Source: Salticus scenicus
Taxonomy: Eukaryota; Arthropoda; Arachnida; Araneae; Salticidae
NCBI GenBank assembly: GCA_963930645.1
Contig: OZ005656.1
Location: 273,246,195 to 273,310,194 of the forward strand
Direction: 5' to 3'
DNA: 64,000 nucleotides
Position numbers and translations under genes: made by a program. Of the stretch, positions 28,901 to 41,713 are shown in pieces; position 1 is the first letter of the stretch; each line of letters begins with the position of its first letter. Below the pieces are notes generated by a model, which was not told the DNA's origin, ran no database searches, and saw nothing but the letters and a program-made list of their open reading frames with translations.

Positions 28901-30325
28901 TAAATAAAACTTTTAATATTTTCATAAACAATCTGTAGCATTTCATTTTATTTCATTATTCCATTCATTTAGTTAATGAATACCAGATATCTATTTCAAA
29001 TTTTAATAATTAATAATTTTTATATTTTTGTAATTTACACAGCAAATGCATTATATAAAAATATTTTTTACTTTATATCCACATTCACTTTTTATTCCAT
29101 TTGAAATCGAATGCATAAAACTTTTATTATTTTCATAAGGGATATGTAGTATTTAATTTTATTTCATTATTCCATTCATTTATTTAATGAATACCAGATA
29201 TCTATTTCAAATTTTAATAATTTATTTTTATATTATGAATTTTTTTACGTTATATCCAATTTCACTTTTTACTTCATTTAAAATCTAATACATAAAACTT
29301 TTATTATTTTCATAAACAATATGTAGCATTTCATTTTATTTCATTATTCCATTCTTTTATTTTATGAATACCAGATATCAGTTTCAAATTTTAATAATAA
29401 TTTATTTTTATATTTTTGTAATTTATACAGTAAATGCATTTTACAAAAATATTTTTTACTTCATATCCACATTAACTTTTTATTTCATTTGAAATCTAAT
29501 GCATTTTTTATTATTTTCATAAGGAATACGTAGTATTTCATTTTATTTCATTATTCCATTCATTTATTTTATGAATACCAGATATCTATTTCAAACTTTA
29601 ATAATAATTTATTTTTATATTTTTGTATTTTACGAAGCAAATGCATTTTATATTAATATTTTTTATTTTATATCCACATTCACTTTTTATTTCATTTGAA
29701 ATCTAATGCATAAAACATTTATTATTATCATAAACAATATGTAGCATTTCATTTTATTTCATTTTTCCAGTCTTTTATTTAATGAATACCAGATATGTAT
29801 TTCAAATTTTAATAATAAATTATTTTTAAATTTTTGTAATTTATACAACAAATGCATTTTATAAGAATATTTTTTACTTCATATCCACATTCACTTTTTA
29901 CTTCATTTGAAATCTAATAAATAAAACTTTTAATATTTTCATAAACAATATGTAGCATTTCATTTTATTTCATTATTCCATTCATTTAGTTAATGAATAC
30001 ACGATATCTATTTCAAATTTTAATAATTAATAATTTTTATATTTTTCTAATTTACACTCCAAATGCATTTAGTTAACGAATACCAGATACCTATTTCAAA
30101 ATTTAATAATTAATAATTTTTATATGTTTGTAATTTGCACGCAAAATTATAAAAATATTTTTTACGTTATATCCACTTTCACTTTTTATTTCATTTGAAA
30201 TCTAATGCATAAAACTTTTATTATTTTCATAAGGGATACGTAGTATTTTATTTTATTTCATTATTCCATTCATTTATTTAATAAATACCAGATATCTATT
30301 TCAAATTTTAATAACAATTTATTTT

Positions 30326-30345
30326 TGTATGTTTGTATGTTTGTA
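30326..30345. repeat. 8 bp micro-duplication GTATGTTT
   Basis: TGTATGTTTGTATGTTTGTA has one extra GTATGTTT compared with the paralogs near 40393, 47408 and 52594. It accounts for 8 of the roughly 20 bp by which this unit exceeds its copies. Confidence 0.8.
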
Positions 30346-30787
30346 TTTTACACACAAAATGCATTTATATGAATATTTTTTACTTTATATCCACATTCAC
30401 TTTTTATTTCATTTGAAATCTAAAGCATAAAACTTTTATTATTTTCATAAGGGTTACGTAGTATTTCATTTTATTTCATTATTCCATTCATTTATTTCAT
30501 GAATACCAGATATCTATTTCAAATTTTAATAATAATTTATTTTTATATTTTTGTTTTTTACACAGCAAATGCATTTTATATGAATATTTTAAACTTTATA
30601 TCCACATTCACTTTTTATTTCATTTGAAATCTAATGCCTCAAACTCTTATTATTTTCATATGGGATATGTGGTATTTCATTTTATTTTATTATTCCATAA
30701 TGTATTTTAAATGAATATTTTTTTACTTTATATCCACATTCACTTTTTACTTCATTTGAATCTAATACATAAAACTTTTATTATTTT

Positions 30788-30788
<1 letters not shown>

Positions 30789-30819
<31 letters not shown>
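30789..30819. repeat. Poly-A run (A31), longest in the window
   Basis: The paralogs at 40848 (A21) and 53049 (A20) are 10-11 bases shorter, although the flanking kilobases are nearly identical. Confidence 0.9.
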
Positions 30820-30821
<2 letters not shown>

Positions 30822-31650
30822 TAGTATTTCATTTTATTTCATTATTCCAGTCATTTATTTAATGGATTCCAGATATCCATTTCAAATTTTAATAATAATT
30901 TATTTTTATATATTTGTAATTTACACAGCAAATGCAATTTATATGAATATCTTTACTTTATATCCACATTAACTTTTTATTTCATTTGAAATCTAATGCA
31001 TAAAACTTTTATTATTTTCATAAGTGTTACGTAGTATTTTATTTTATTTCATTATTCCAGTCATTTATTTCATGAATACCAGATATCTATTTCAAATTTT
31101 AATAATAATTTATTTTTATATTTTTGTATTTTACACAGCAAATGCATTTTATAAGAATATTTTTTACTTCATATCCACATTCACTTTTTACTTCATTTGA
31201 AATCTAATACATAAAACTTTTATTATTTTCATAAACAATATGTAGCATTTCATTTTATTTCATTATTCCAGTCACTTATTTAATGAAAACCAGATATCTG
31301 TTTCAAATTTTAATAATATTTTATTTTTATATTTTTGTAATTTATACAGCAAATGCATTTTATAAGAATATTTTTTACTTCATATCCACATTCACTTTTT
31401 ACTTCATTTGAAATCTAATAAATAAAACTTTTAATATTTTCATAAAGAATATGTAGCATTTCATTTTATTTCATTATTCCATTGATTTAGTTAATGAATT
31501 CCAGATATCTATTTCAAATTTTAATAATTAATAATTTTTATATTTTTGTAATTTACACAGCAGATGCATTATATAAAAATATTTTTTGTTTATATCCTTA
31601 TTCACTTTTTACTTCATTTGAATCTAATACATAAAACTTTTATTATTTTC

Positions 31651-31666
31651 AAAAAAAAAAAAAAAA
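31651..31666. repeat. Poly-A run (A16)
   Basis: This is the paralog of 890-903, 41700-41713 and 53900-53914. It lies about 250 bp left of the MITE insertion. Confidence 0.9.
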
Positions 31667-31914
31667 TGTAGTATTTCATTTTATTTTATTATTCCAGTCA
31701 TTTATTTAATGAATACCAGATATCTATTTCAAATTTTAATAATAATTTATTTTTATATTTTTGTAATTTACACAGCAAATGCATTTTTTATGAATATTTT
31801 TTACTTTATATCCACATTCACTTTTATTTCATTTGAAATCTAATGCATTAAACTTTTATTCTTTTCATATGGGATATGTGGTATTTCTTTTATCTCATTA
31901 TTCCATTCATTTAT

Positions 31915-31918
31915 TTAA
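31915..31918. repeat. TTAA target-site duplication, left
   Basis: TTAA lies directly before the first C of the element. The empty paralogs at 1152, 41962 and 54163 have a single TTAA in TTATTTAATAAATACC, so this copy and the one at 32553 come from duplication of that tetranucleotide. Confidence 0.9.
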
Positions 31919-31942
31919 CCCTTAAACACAGACGTGCGGTCT
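31919..31942 (+). repeat. MITE left terminal inverted repeat
   Basis: The outer 17 bases match the inverted right end (32536-32552) at 15 positions: CCCTTAA, two mismatches, then ACAGACGT. Bases 31923-31942 also match, perfectly over 20 bp, the inverse of 32501-32520, an inner site on the right. The left end therefore pairs with two sites on the right. The simplest reading is that the right end carries an added outer segment. Transposase is expected to bind here, by analogy with piggyBac ends. Confidence 0.85.
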
Positions 31943-31952
31943 GTATGACCGC
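31936..31952. other. Left subterminal hairpin GCGGTC/GACCGC
   Basis: GCGGTC, a TGTAT loop and GACCGC form a perfect 6 bp stem just inside the left terminal repeat. The same design occurs at 32106-32120 and 32491-32507. Confidence 0.8.
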
Positions 31953-32490
31953 TCCGATATTTTAGAACTGCAAAACTCTTTATAAGTTATATAATTATTC
32001 TCCTTCTTTTCAGTACTTTCATGTTGGCATTAAATATAACTACTTCTAAATTTTTATTAAATTCTACGCATTAGTTTTTTTTTAAATAAATTTTAAATTT
32101 GTGCCGCGGTCATATAGACCTCACGTCTGCGATTACGTTACTTTTTCTCGCTTGTGGGAGATGCGGGATTATTACAAATTTTTTTAATATTCTTTATATA
32201 ATAGCCTTTTTTGCATTATTTTATATAATCCAGACACTGTAAATGTGGAATTTATAAAATAATTTCATTTGTACGCATTTTCAAGTAAATTGTCCTTATT
32301 TTCATTATTTGATTCATTTTTCTGGATTTTTTCATATAGTTTTTAGAAATCATATTTTTAATATATTAATTTTATAGTTTTTAAATGAATGAATTACCTT
32401 AATATAACTTGGAATGTGTATTCTTGCATATAAAATAGCAGGAATTTATTATCTTCAAATTTTGTATTTTAAAAATGCATAAAACAGCTC
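31953..32490. other. MITE interior, AT-rich, no gene seen
   Basis: Apart from the end-like motif at 32106-32141, this interior is unique in the window and AT-rich. It shows no open reading frame of useful length, no poly-A tail and no tRNA-like promoter boxes. Its origin, for example as the remnant of a longer autonomous element, cannot be told from this copy. Confidence 0.7.
32106..32141 (+). repeat. Internal copy of the MITE end motif
   Basis: These 36 bp match 32491-32526 in direct orientation at 29 of 36 positions. They contain a GGTC-ATATA-GACC hairpin (32108-32120) followed by TCACGTCTGCGATTACG. The hairpin loop is closer to the inverse of the left end (GCGGTCATACAGACC) than to the right end. 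An end-like sequence 190-220 bp from the left terminus suggests an older, shorter element or an internal duplication of an end. Confidence 0.75.
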
Positions 32491-32526
32491 GCGGTCTGAG
32501 AGACCGCACGTCTGTGTTTACGTGAC
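32491..32526 (+). repeat. Right subterminal hairpin and direct repeat
   Basis: GCGGTCT, a GAG loop and AGACCGC (32491-32507) form a 7 bp perfect stem, followed by ACGTCTGTGTTTACGTGAC. This is the direct-repeat partner of 32106-32141 and overlaps the inner arm of the right terminal repeat. Confidence 0.8.
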
Positions 32527-32552
32527 AGAAAATAAACGTCTGTAGTTAAGGG
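32501..32552 (-). repeat. MITE right terminal inverted repeat, extended
   Basis: Reading inward from the end, the right terminus has CCCTTAACTACAGACGTT, then about 15 bp of spacer, then TAAACACAGACGTGCGGTCT (32520 down to 32501). The motif ACAGACGT occurs twice here and only once on the left. The inner 20 bp is a perfect inverse of 31923-31942. Asymmetric ends with an inner repeat are known in piggyBac-like elements; whether this one is functional cannot be judged from a single copy. Confidence 0.8.
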
Positions 32553-32556
32553 TTAA
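32553..32556. repeat. TTAA target-site duplication, right
   Basis: TTAA follows TTAAGGG, the last bases of the element, and leads into TAAATACCAGATATC, the normal start of the interrupted monomer. Confidence 0.9.
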
Positions 32557-35500
32557 TAAATACCAGATATCTATTTCAAATTTTAATAGCATTTTATTTT
32601 TATATTTTTGTATTTTACACACAAAATGCATTTTATATGAATATTTTTTACTTTATATCCACATTCACTTTATATTTCATTTGAAATCTAAAGCATAAAA
32701 CTTTTATTATTTTCATAAGGGATACTAAGTATTTCATTTTATTTCATTATTCCATTCATTTATTTCATGAATACCAGATATCTATTTCAAATTTTAATAA
32801 TAATTTATTTTTATATTTTTGTATTTTACACAGCAAATGCATTTTATATGAATATTTTTTACTTTATATCCACATTCACTTTTTATCTCATTTGAAATCT
32901 AAAGCATAAAACTTTTATTATTTTCATAAGGGATAAGTAGTATTTCATTTTATTTCATTATTCCATTCATTTATTTCATGAATACCAAATATCTATTTCA
33001 AATTTTAATAATAATTTATTTTTATATTTTTGTTTTTTACACAGCAAATGCATTTTATATGAATATTTTTTACTTTATATCCACATTCATTTTTATTTCA
33101 TTTGAAATCTAATGCATCAAACTTTTATTGTTTTCATATGGGATATGTGGAATTTCTTTTATCTCATTATTCCATTCATTTATTTCATGAATACCAGATA
33201 TATATTTCAAATTTAAAAAATATTTTTTTATACTTTTATAATTTACACAGCAAATGAATTTTCAATGAATATATTTTTACTGTATATCCACGTTCACTTT
33301 TTATTCATTTGAATCTAATACATAAAACTTTTATTATTATCATAAACAATATGTAGCATTTCATTTTATTTCATTATTCCATTCATTTAGATAATAAATA
33401 CCAGATATCTATTTGAAATTTTAATAATTAATAATTATTATATTTTTGTAATTTATACAGCAAATGCATTTTATAAGAATATTTTTTACTTCATATCCAC
33501 ATTCACTTTTTACTTCATTTGAAATCTAATAAATAAAACTTTTAATATTTTCATAAACAATATGTAGCATTTCATTTTATTTCATTATTCCATTGATTTA
33601 GTTAATGAATACCAGATATCTATTTCATATTTTAATAATTAATAATTTTTATATTTTTGTAATTTACACAGCAAATGCATTTAGTTAATGAATACCAGAT
33701 ATCTATTTCAAATTTTAATAATTAATAATTTTTATATTTTTGTAATTTACACAGCAGATGCATTATATAAAAATATTTTTTCTTTATATCCTTATTCACT
33801 TTTTATTTCATTTGAATTCGAATGCATAAAAATTTTATTATTTTCATAAGAGATATGTAGTATTTCATTTTATTTCATTATTCCATTCATTTATTTCATG
33901 AATACCAGATATCTATTTTAAATTTTAATAATAATTTATTTATATAGTTTTGTATTTTACACAGCAAATGCATCTTATATAAATACTTTTTAATTTATAT
34001 CCACATTCACTTTTTATTTCATTTGAAATCTAATGCAGAAAACTTTTATTATTTTCATAAGGGATACGTAGTATTTAATTTTATTTCATTATTCCATTCA
34101 TTTATTTCATGAATACCAGATATCTATTTCAAATTTTAATAACAATTTATTTTTATATTTTTGTATTTTACACAGCAAATGCATTTATATGAATTTTTTT
34201 ACGTTATATCCACTTTCACTTTTTATTTCATTTGATATCTAATGCATAAAACTTTTATTATTTTCAGAAGGGATATGTAGTATTTCATTTTATTTCGTTA
34301 TTCTATTCATTTATTTAATAAATACCAGATATCTATTCAAATTTAAAAAAAAAATTAATTTCATATTTTTATAATTTACACAGAAAATGAATTTTAAATG
34401 AATATTTTTTACTTTATATCCACATTCCTTTTTCACTTCATTTGAAATCTAATACATAAAACTTTTATTATTTTCATAAACAAAATGTAGTATTTCATTT
34501 TATTTTATTATTCCAGTCATTTATTTATTAAATACCAGATATCTGTTTCAAATTTTAATAATAATTTATTTTTATATTTTTGTAATTTATACAGCAAATG
34601 CTATTTATAAGAATATTTTTTACTTCATACCCGCATTCACTTTTTACTTCATTTGAAACCTAATACATAAAACTTTTATTATTTTCATAAACAATATGTA
34701 GCATTTCATTTAATTTAATTACTCCATTCTTTTATTTCATGAATACCAGATATCTATTTCAAATTTTAATAATAATTTATTTTTATATTTTTATAATTTA
34801 CACAGCAAATGCATTTTTTATGAATATTTTTTACTTTATATCCACATTCACTTTTTATTTCATTTGTATTCTAATACATAAAACTTTTATTGTTTTCAAA
34901 AACAAATTGTAGCATTTCATTTTATTTCATAATTCCAGTCATTTATTTAATGAATTCAAGATATCTATTTCAAATTTTAATAATAATTTATTTTTATATA
35001 TTTGTAATTTACACAACAAATGCAATTTATATGAATATCTTTACTTTATATCCACATTCACTTTCTATTTCATTTGAAATCTAATGCATAAAACTTTTAT
35101 TATTTTCATAAGGGTTACGTAGTATTTTATTTTATTTCATTATTTCATTCATTTATTTAATAAATACCAGATATATATTTCAAATTTTAATAACAATTTA
35201 TTTTTATATTTTTGTATTTTACACAGAAAATGCATTTTATATGAATATTTTTTACTTTATATCCACATTCACTTTTTATTTCATTTGAAATTTAAAGCAT
35301 AAAACTTTTATTATTTTCATAAGGGATACGTAGTATTTCATTTTATTTCATTATTCTATTCATTTATTTCATGAATACCAGATATCTATTTCAAATTTTA
35401 ATAATAATTTATTTTTATATTTTTGTTTTTTACACAGCAAATGCATTTTATATGAATATTTTTTACTTTATATCCACATTCACTTTTTATTTCATTTGAA

Positions 35501-38500
35501 ATCTAATGCCTCAAACTCTTATTATTTCCTATGGGATATGTGGTATTTCATTTTATTTTATTATTCCATTCATTTATTTCATGAATACCAGATATCTATT
35601 ACAAATTTAAAAAATATTTTTTTTTATACTTTTATAATTTACACAGCAAATGAATTTTAAATGAATATATTTTTACTGTATATCCACATTCACTTTTTAC
35701 TTCATTTGAAATCTAATACGTAAAACTTTTATTATTATCATAAACAATATGTAGCATTTCATTTTATTTCATTTTTCCAGTCTTTTATTTAATGAATACC
35801 TGATATATAATTCGAATTACTACTAATCTACTTTTATACTTTTATAATTTACACAGCAAATGAATTTTAAATGAATATATTTTTACTTCATATCCACATT
35901 CACATTTTACTTCAATTGAAATCTAATACATAAAACTTTTATTATTTTTATAAACAATATGTAGCATTTCATTTTATTTCATTATTCCAGTCATTTATTT
36001 AATGAATACCAGATATCTATTTCAAATTTTAATAATAAATTATTTTTAAATTTTTGTAATTTATACAACAAATGCATTTTTAAGAATATTTTTTACTTCA
36101 TATCCACATTCACTTTTTACTTCATTTGAAATCTAATAAATAAAACTTTTAATATTTTCATAAACAATATGTAGCATTTCATTTTATTTCATTATTCCAT
36201 TGATTTAGTTAATGAATACCAGATATCTCATATTTTAATAATTAATAATTTTTATATTTTTGTAATTTACACAGCAAATGCATTTAGTTAATGAATACCA
36301 GATATCTATTTCAAATTTTAATAATTAATAATTTTTATATTTTTGTAATTTACACAGCAGATGCATTATATAAAAATATTTTTTCTTTATATCCTTATTC
36401 ACTTTTTATTTCATTTGAATTCGAATGCATAAAAATTTTATTATTTTCATAAGAGATATGTAGTATTTCATTTTATTTCATTATTCCATTCATTTTTTTT
36501 AATAAATACCAGATATCTATTTCAAATTTTAATAACAATTTATTTTTGTATGTTTGTATTTTACACAGAAAATGCATTTATATGAATATTTTTTACTTTA
36601 TATCCACATTCACTTTTTATTTCATTTGAAATCTAAAGCATAAATCTTTTATTATTTTCATAAACAATATGTAGCATTTCATTTTATTTCATTATTCCAG
36701 TCATTTATTTAATGAATACCAGATATCTGTTTCAAATTTTAATAATATATATATTTTTTTTATATTTTTGTAATTTATACAGCAAATGCATTTATATGAA
36801 TTTTTTTGCGTTATATCCACTTTCACTTTTTATTTCATTTGATATCTAATGCATAAAACTTTTATTATTTTCAGAAGGGATATGAAGTATTTCATTTTAT
36901 TTCATTATTCTATTCTTTTATTTCATAAATACCAGATATCTATTTCAAATTTAAAAAGAAATTTAATTTTAGATTTTTATAATTTACACAGCAAATGAAT
37001 TTTAAATGAATATTTTGTACTTTATATCCACATTCATTTTTCACTTCATTTGAAATCTAATACATAAAACTTTTATTATTTTCATAAACAAAATGTAGTA
37101 TTTCATTTTATTTTATTATTCCAGTCATTTATTTATTGAATACCAGATATCTGTTTCAAATTTTAATAATAATTTATTTTATATTTTTGTAATTTATACA
37201 GCAAATTCTATTTATAAGAATATTTTTTACTTCATACCCGCATTCACTTTTTACTTCATTTGAAACCTAATACATAAAACTTTTATTATTTTCATAAACA
37301 ATATGTAGCATTTCATTTAATTTCATTATTCCATTCTTTTATTTCATGAATACCAGATATCTATTTCAAATTTTAATAATAATTTATTTTTATATTTTTG
37401 TATTTTACACAGCAAATGCATGTTATATGAATAGTTTTTACTTTATATCCACATTCACTTTTTATTTCATTTGAATTGTAATGCAGAAAACTTTTATTAT
37501 TTTCATAAGGAATACGTAGTATTTCATTTTATTTCATTATTCCATTCATTTATTTTATGAATACCAGATATCTATTTCAAACTTTAATAATAATTTATTG
37601 TTATATTTTTGTAATTTATACAGGATATTTTTGTAATTTATGCATTTTATAAGAATATTTTTTACTTCCTATCCACATTCACTTTTTACTTCATCTGAAA
37701 TCTAATACATAAAACTTTTATTATTTTCATAAACAAATTGTAGCATTTCATTTTATTTCATAATTCCAGTCATTTATTTAATGAATTCCAGATATCTATT
37801 TCAAATTTTAATAATAACTTATTTTTATATATTTGTAATTTACACAACAAATGCAATTTATATGAATATCTTTACTTTATATCCACATTCGCTTTCTATT
37901 TCATTTGAAATCTAATGCATAAAACTTTTATTATTTTCATAAGGGTTACGTAGTATTTTATTTTATTTCATTATTCCATTCATTTATTTAATAAATACCA
38001 GATATCTATTTCAAATTTTAATAACATTTTATTTTTATATTTTTGTATTTTACACACAAAATGCATTTTATATGAATATTTTTTACTTTATATCCACATT
38101 CACTTTTTATTTCATTTGAAATCTAAAGCATAAAACTTTTATTATTTTCATAAGGGATACGTAGTATTTCATTTTATTTCATTATTCCATTCATTTATTT
38201 CATGAATACCAGATATCTATTTCAAATTTTAATAATAATTTATTTTTATATTTTTGTTTTATACACAGCAAATGCATTTTATATGAATATTTTTTACTTT
38301 ATATCCACATTCACATTTTATTTCATTTGAAATCTAATGCATCAAACTCTTATTATTTTCATATGGGATATGTGGTATTTCATTTTATTTTATTATTCCA
38401 TTCATTTATTTCATGAATACCAGATATCTATTTCAAATTTAAAAAATATTTTTTTTATACTTTTATAATTTACACAGCAAATGAATTTTAAATGAATATA

Positions 38501-40847
38501 TTTTTACTGTATATCCACATTCACTTTTTACTTCATTTGAAATCTAATTCGTAAAACTTTTATTATTATCATAAACAATATGTAGCATTTCATTTTATTT
38601 CATTTTTCCAGTCTTTTATTTAATGAATACCTGATATATAATTCGAATTACTACTAATCTACTTTTATATTTTTGTAATTTATACAGCAATTGCATTTTA
38701 TAAGAATATTTTTTACTTCATATCCACATTCACTTTTTACTTCATTTGAAATCTAATAAATAAAACTTTTATTATTTTCATAAACAATATGTAACATTTC
38801 ATTTTATTTCATTATTCCAGTCATTTATTTAATGAATACCAGATATCTATTTCAAATTTTAATAATAATTTATCTTTATATTTTTGTAATTTATACAGCA
38901 AATTCATTTTATAAGAATATTTTTTACTTGATATCCACATTCACTTTTTACTTCATTTGAAATCTAATAAATAAAACTTTTAATATTTTCATAAACAATA
39001 TGTAGCATTTCATTTTATTTCATTATTCCATTCATTTAGTTAATGAATACCAGATATCTATTTCAAATTTTAATAATTAATAATTTTTATATTTTTGTAA
39101 TTTACACAGCAAATGCATTATATAAAAATATTTTTTACTTTATATCCACATTCACTTTTTATTTCATTTGAAATCGAATGCATAAAACTTTTATTATTTT
39201 CATAAGGGATATGTAGTATTTAATTTTATTTCATTATTCCATTCATTTATTTAATGAATACCAGATATCTATTTCAAATTTTAATAATTTATTTTTATAT
39301 TATGAATTTTTTTACGTTATATCCAATTTCACTTTTTACTTCATTTAAAATCTAATACATAAAACTTTTATTATTTTCATAAACAATATGTAGCATTTCA
39401 TTTTATTTCATTATTCCATTCTTTTATTTTATGAATACCAGATATCAGTTTCAAATTTTAATAATAATTTATTTTTATATTTTTGTAATTTATACAGTAA
39501 ATGCATTTTACAAAAATATTTTTTACTTCATATCCACATTAACTTTTTATTTCATTTGAAATCTAATGCATTTTTTATTATTTTCATAAGGAATACGTAG
39601 TATTTCATTTTATTTCATTATTCCATTCATTTATTTTATGAATACCAGATATCTATTTCAAACTTTAATAATAATTTATTTTTATATTTTTGTATTTTAC
39701 GCAGCAAATGCATTTTATATTAATATTTTTTATTTTATATCCACATTCACTTTTTATTTCATTTGAAATCTAATGCATAAAACATTTATTATTATCATAA
39801 ACAATATGTAGCATTTCATTTTATTTCATTTTTCCAGTCTTTTATTTAATGAATACCAGATATGTATTTCAAATTTTAATAATAAATTATTTTTAAATTT
39901 TTGTAATTTATACAACAAATGCATTTTATAAGAATATTTTTTACTTCATATCCACATTCACTTTTTACTTCATTTGAAATCTAATAAATAAAACTTTTAA
40001 TATTTTCATAAACAATATGTAGCATTTCATTTTATTTCATTATTCCATTCATTTAGTTAATGAATACACGATATCTATTTCAAATTTTAATAATTAATAA
40101 TTTTTATATTTTTCTAATTTACACTCCAAATGCATTTAGTTAACGAATACCAGATACCTATTTCAAAATTTAATAATTAATAATTTTTATATGTTTGTAA
40201 TTTGCACGCAAAATTATAAAAATATTTTTTACGTTATATCCACTTTCACTTTTTATTTCATTTGAAATCTAATGCATAAAACTTTTATTATTTTCATAAG
40301 GGATACGTAGTATTTTATTTTATTTCATTATTCCATTCATTTATTTAATAAATACCAGATATCTATTTCAAATTTTAATAACAATTTATTTTTGTATGTT
40401 TGTATTTTACACACAAAATGCATTTATATGAATATTTTTTACTTTATATCCACATTCACTTTTTATTTCATTTGAAATCTAAAGCATAAAACTTTTATTA
40501 TTTTCATAAGGGTTACGTAGTATTTCATTTTATTTCATTATTCCATTCATTTATTTCATGAATACCAGATATCTATTTCAAATTTTAATAATAATTTATT
40601 TTTATATTTTTGTTTTTTACACAGCAAATGCATTTTATATGAATATTTTAAACTTTATATCCACATTCACTTTTTATTTCATTTGAAATCTAATGCCTCA
40701 AACTCTTATTATTTTCATATGGGATATGTGGTATTTCATTTTATTTTATTATTCCATAATGTATTTTAAATGAATATTTTTTTACTTTATATCCACATTC
40801 ACTTTTTACTTCATTTGAATCTAATACATAAAACTTTTATTATTTTC

Positions 40848-40868
40848 AAAAAAAAAAAAAAAAAAAAA
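40848..40868. repeat. Poly-A run (A21)
   Basis: It lies in the 1829 bp block that is missing from the 5186 bp unit, and is the paralog of 30789-30819 and 53049-53068. Confidence 0.9.
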
Positions 40869-41699
40869 TGTAGTATTTCATTTTATTTCATTATTCCAGT
40901 CATTTATTTAATGGATTCCAGATATCCATTTCAAATTTTAATAATAATTTATTTTTATATATTTGTAATTTACACAGCAAATGCAATTTATATGAATATC
41001 TTTACTTTATATCCACATTAACTTTTTATTTCATTTGAAATCTAATGCATAAAACTTTTATTATTTTCATAAGTGTTACGTAGTATTTTATTTTATTTCA
41101 TTATTCCAGTCATTTATTTCATGAATACCAGATATCTACTTCAAATTTTAATAATAATTTATTTTTATATTTTTGTATTTTACACAGCAAATGCATTTTA
41201 TAAGAATATTTTTTACTTCATATCCACATTCACTTTTTACTTCATTTGAAATCTAATACATAAAACTTTTATTATTTTCATAAACAATATGTAGCATTTC
41301 ATTTTATTTCATTATTCCAGTCACTTATTTAATGAAAACCAGATATCTGTTTCAAATTTTAATAATATTTTTTTTTTATATTTTTGTAATTTATACAGCA
41401 AATGCATTTTATAAGAATATTTTTTACTTCATATCCACATTCACTTTTTACTTCATTTGAAATCTAATAAATAAAACTTTTAATATTTTCATAAAGAATA
41501 TGTAGCATTTCATTTTATTTCATTATTCCATTGATTTAGTTAATGAATTCCAGATATCTATTTCAAATTTTAATAATTAATAATTTTTATATTTTTGTAA
41601 TTTACACAGCAGATGCATTATATAAAAATATTTTTTCTTTATATCCTTATTCACTTTTTACTTCATTTGAATCTAATACATAAAACTTTTATTATTTTC

Positions 41700-41713
41700 A
41701 AAAAAAAAAAAAA
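41700..41713. repeat. Poly-A run (A14)
   Basis: This is the second poly-A monomer of the 1829 bp block, about 260 bp before the empty MITE site at 41962. Confidence 0.9.

Larger units (their letters stand above)
1..31914. repeat. AT-rich satellite array, left part
   Basis: This is a continuous head-to-tail array of a monomer of about 209-211 bp. The landmark TACCAGATAT recurs at, for example, 951, 1160, 1371 (one base changed), 1580 and 1789, which gives spacings of 209, 211, 209 and 209. Each monomer carries, in order, the near-invariant GAATACCAGATATCTATTTC core, a run of A/T, an ACACAGCAAATGCA segment, ATCCACATTCACTTTTTA, a CATTTGAAATCTAA segment, AAAACTTTTATTATTTTCAT, a variable GTAGTATTTC or GTAGCATTTC box, and TTATTTCATTATTCCA. 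All monomers read in the same direction. Stops are dense in every frame and no gene is visible. The array is interrupted only at 31919 by a mobile element. It is probably constitutive heterochromatin, which I infer from the structure alone. Confidence 0.97.
31919..32552. mobile_element. Non-autonomous piggyBac-type element (MITE), 634 bp
   Basis: This 634 bp segment has no similarity to the satellite around it. It is flanked on both sides by TTAA, starts CCCTTAAACACAGACGTG and ends with the inverted counterpart AACGTCTGTAGTTAAGGG. TTAA target duplication and terminal CCC/GGG are hallmarks of the piggyBac superfamily, whose elements excise and insert at TTAA. The interior is AT-rich, has no usable open reading frame and shows no transposase fragment, so it would depend on an enzyme supplied elsewhere. 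Both ends and one internal site carry GC-richer hairpin motifs built on GCGGTC/GACCGC. Comparison with three empty paralogous sites shows a simple insertion into TTATTTAATAAATACC. The superfamily call is firm on structure; the exact family is unknown. Confidence 0.88.
28085..37942. repeat. Higher-order repeat, long unit with MITE (9858 bp)
   Basis: This is the first of four related units, delimited by the GGGTTACGTAGTATTTTA box. It differs from the 7015 bp unit that follows by four changes. It carries the MITE plus TTAA duplication (638 bp). It holds an extra block of about 2396 bp (about 34.98-37.39 kb) absent from the next two units. It lacks one 209 bp monomer near 28690, the one holding the TCGAATTACTACTAATC variant. 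It gains about 18-20 bp from longer poly-A runs and an 8 bp duplication at about 30326. The sum, 7015+638+2396-209+18, gives 9858, the observed spacing. Confidence 0.82.

Noticed and set aside
31916..31930. TTAACCCTTAA as a telomere-like repeat
   Set aside because: It occurs only once and is explained by the TTAA target site plus the CCCTTAA end of the MITE.
32106..32141. Polymerase III promoter or SINE-like origin for the 634 bp insert
   Set aside because: No A and B boxes and no poly-A end. TTAA duplications and inverted ends indicate a DNA transposon.
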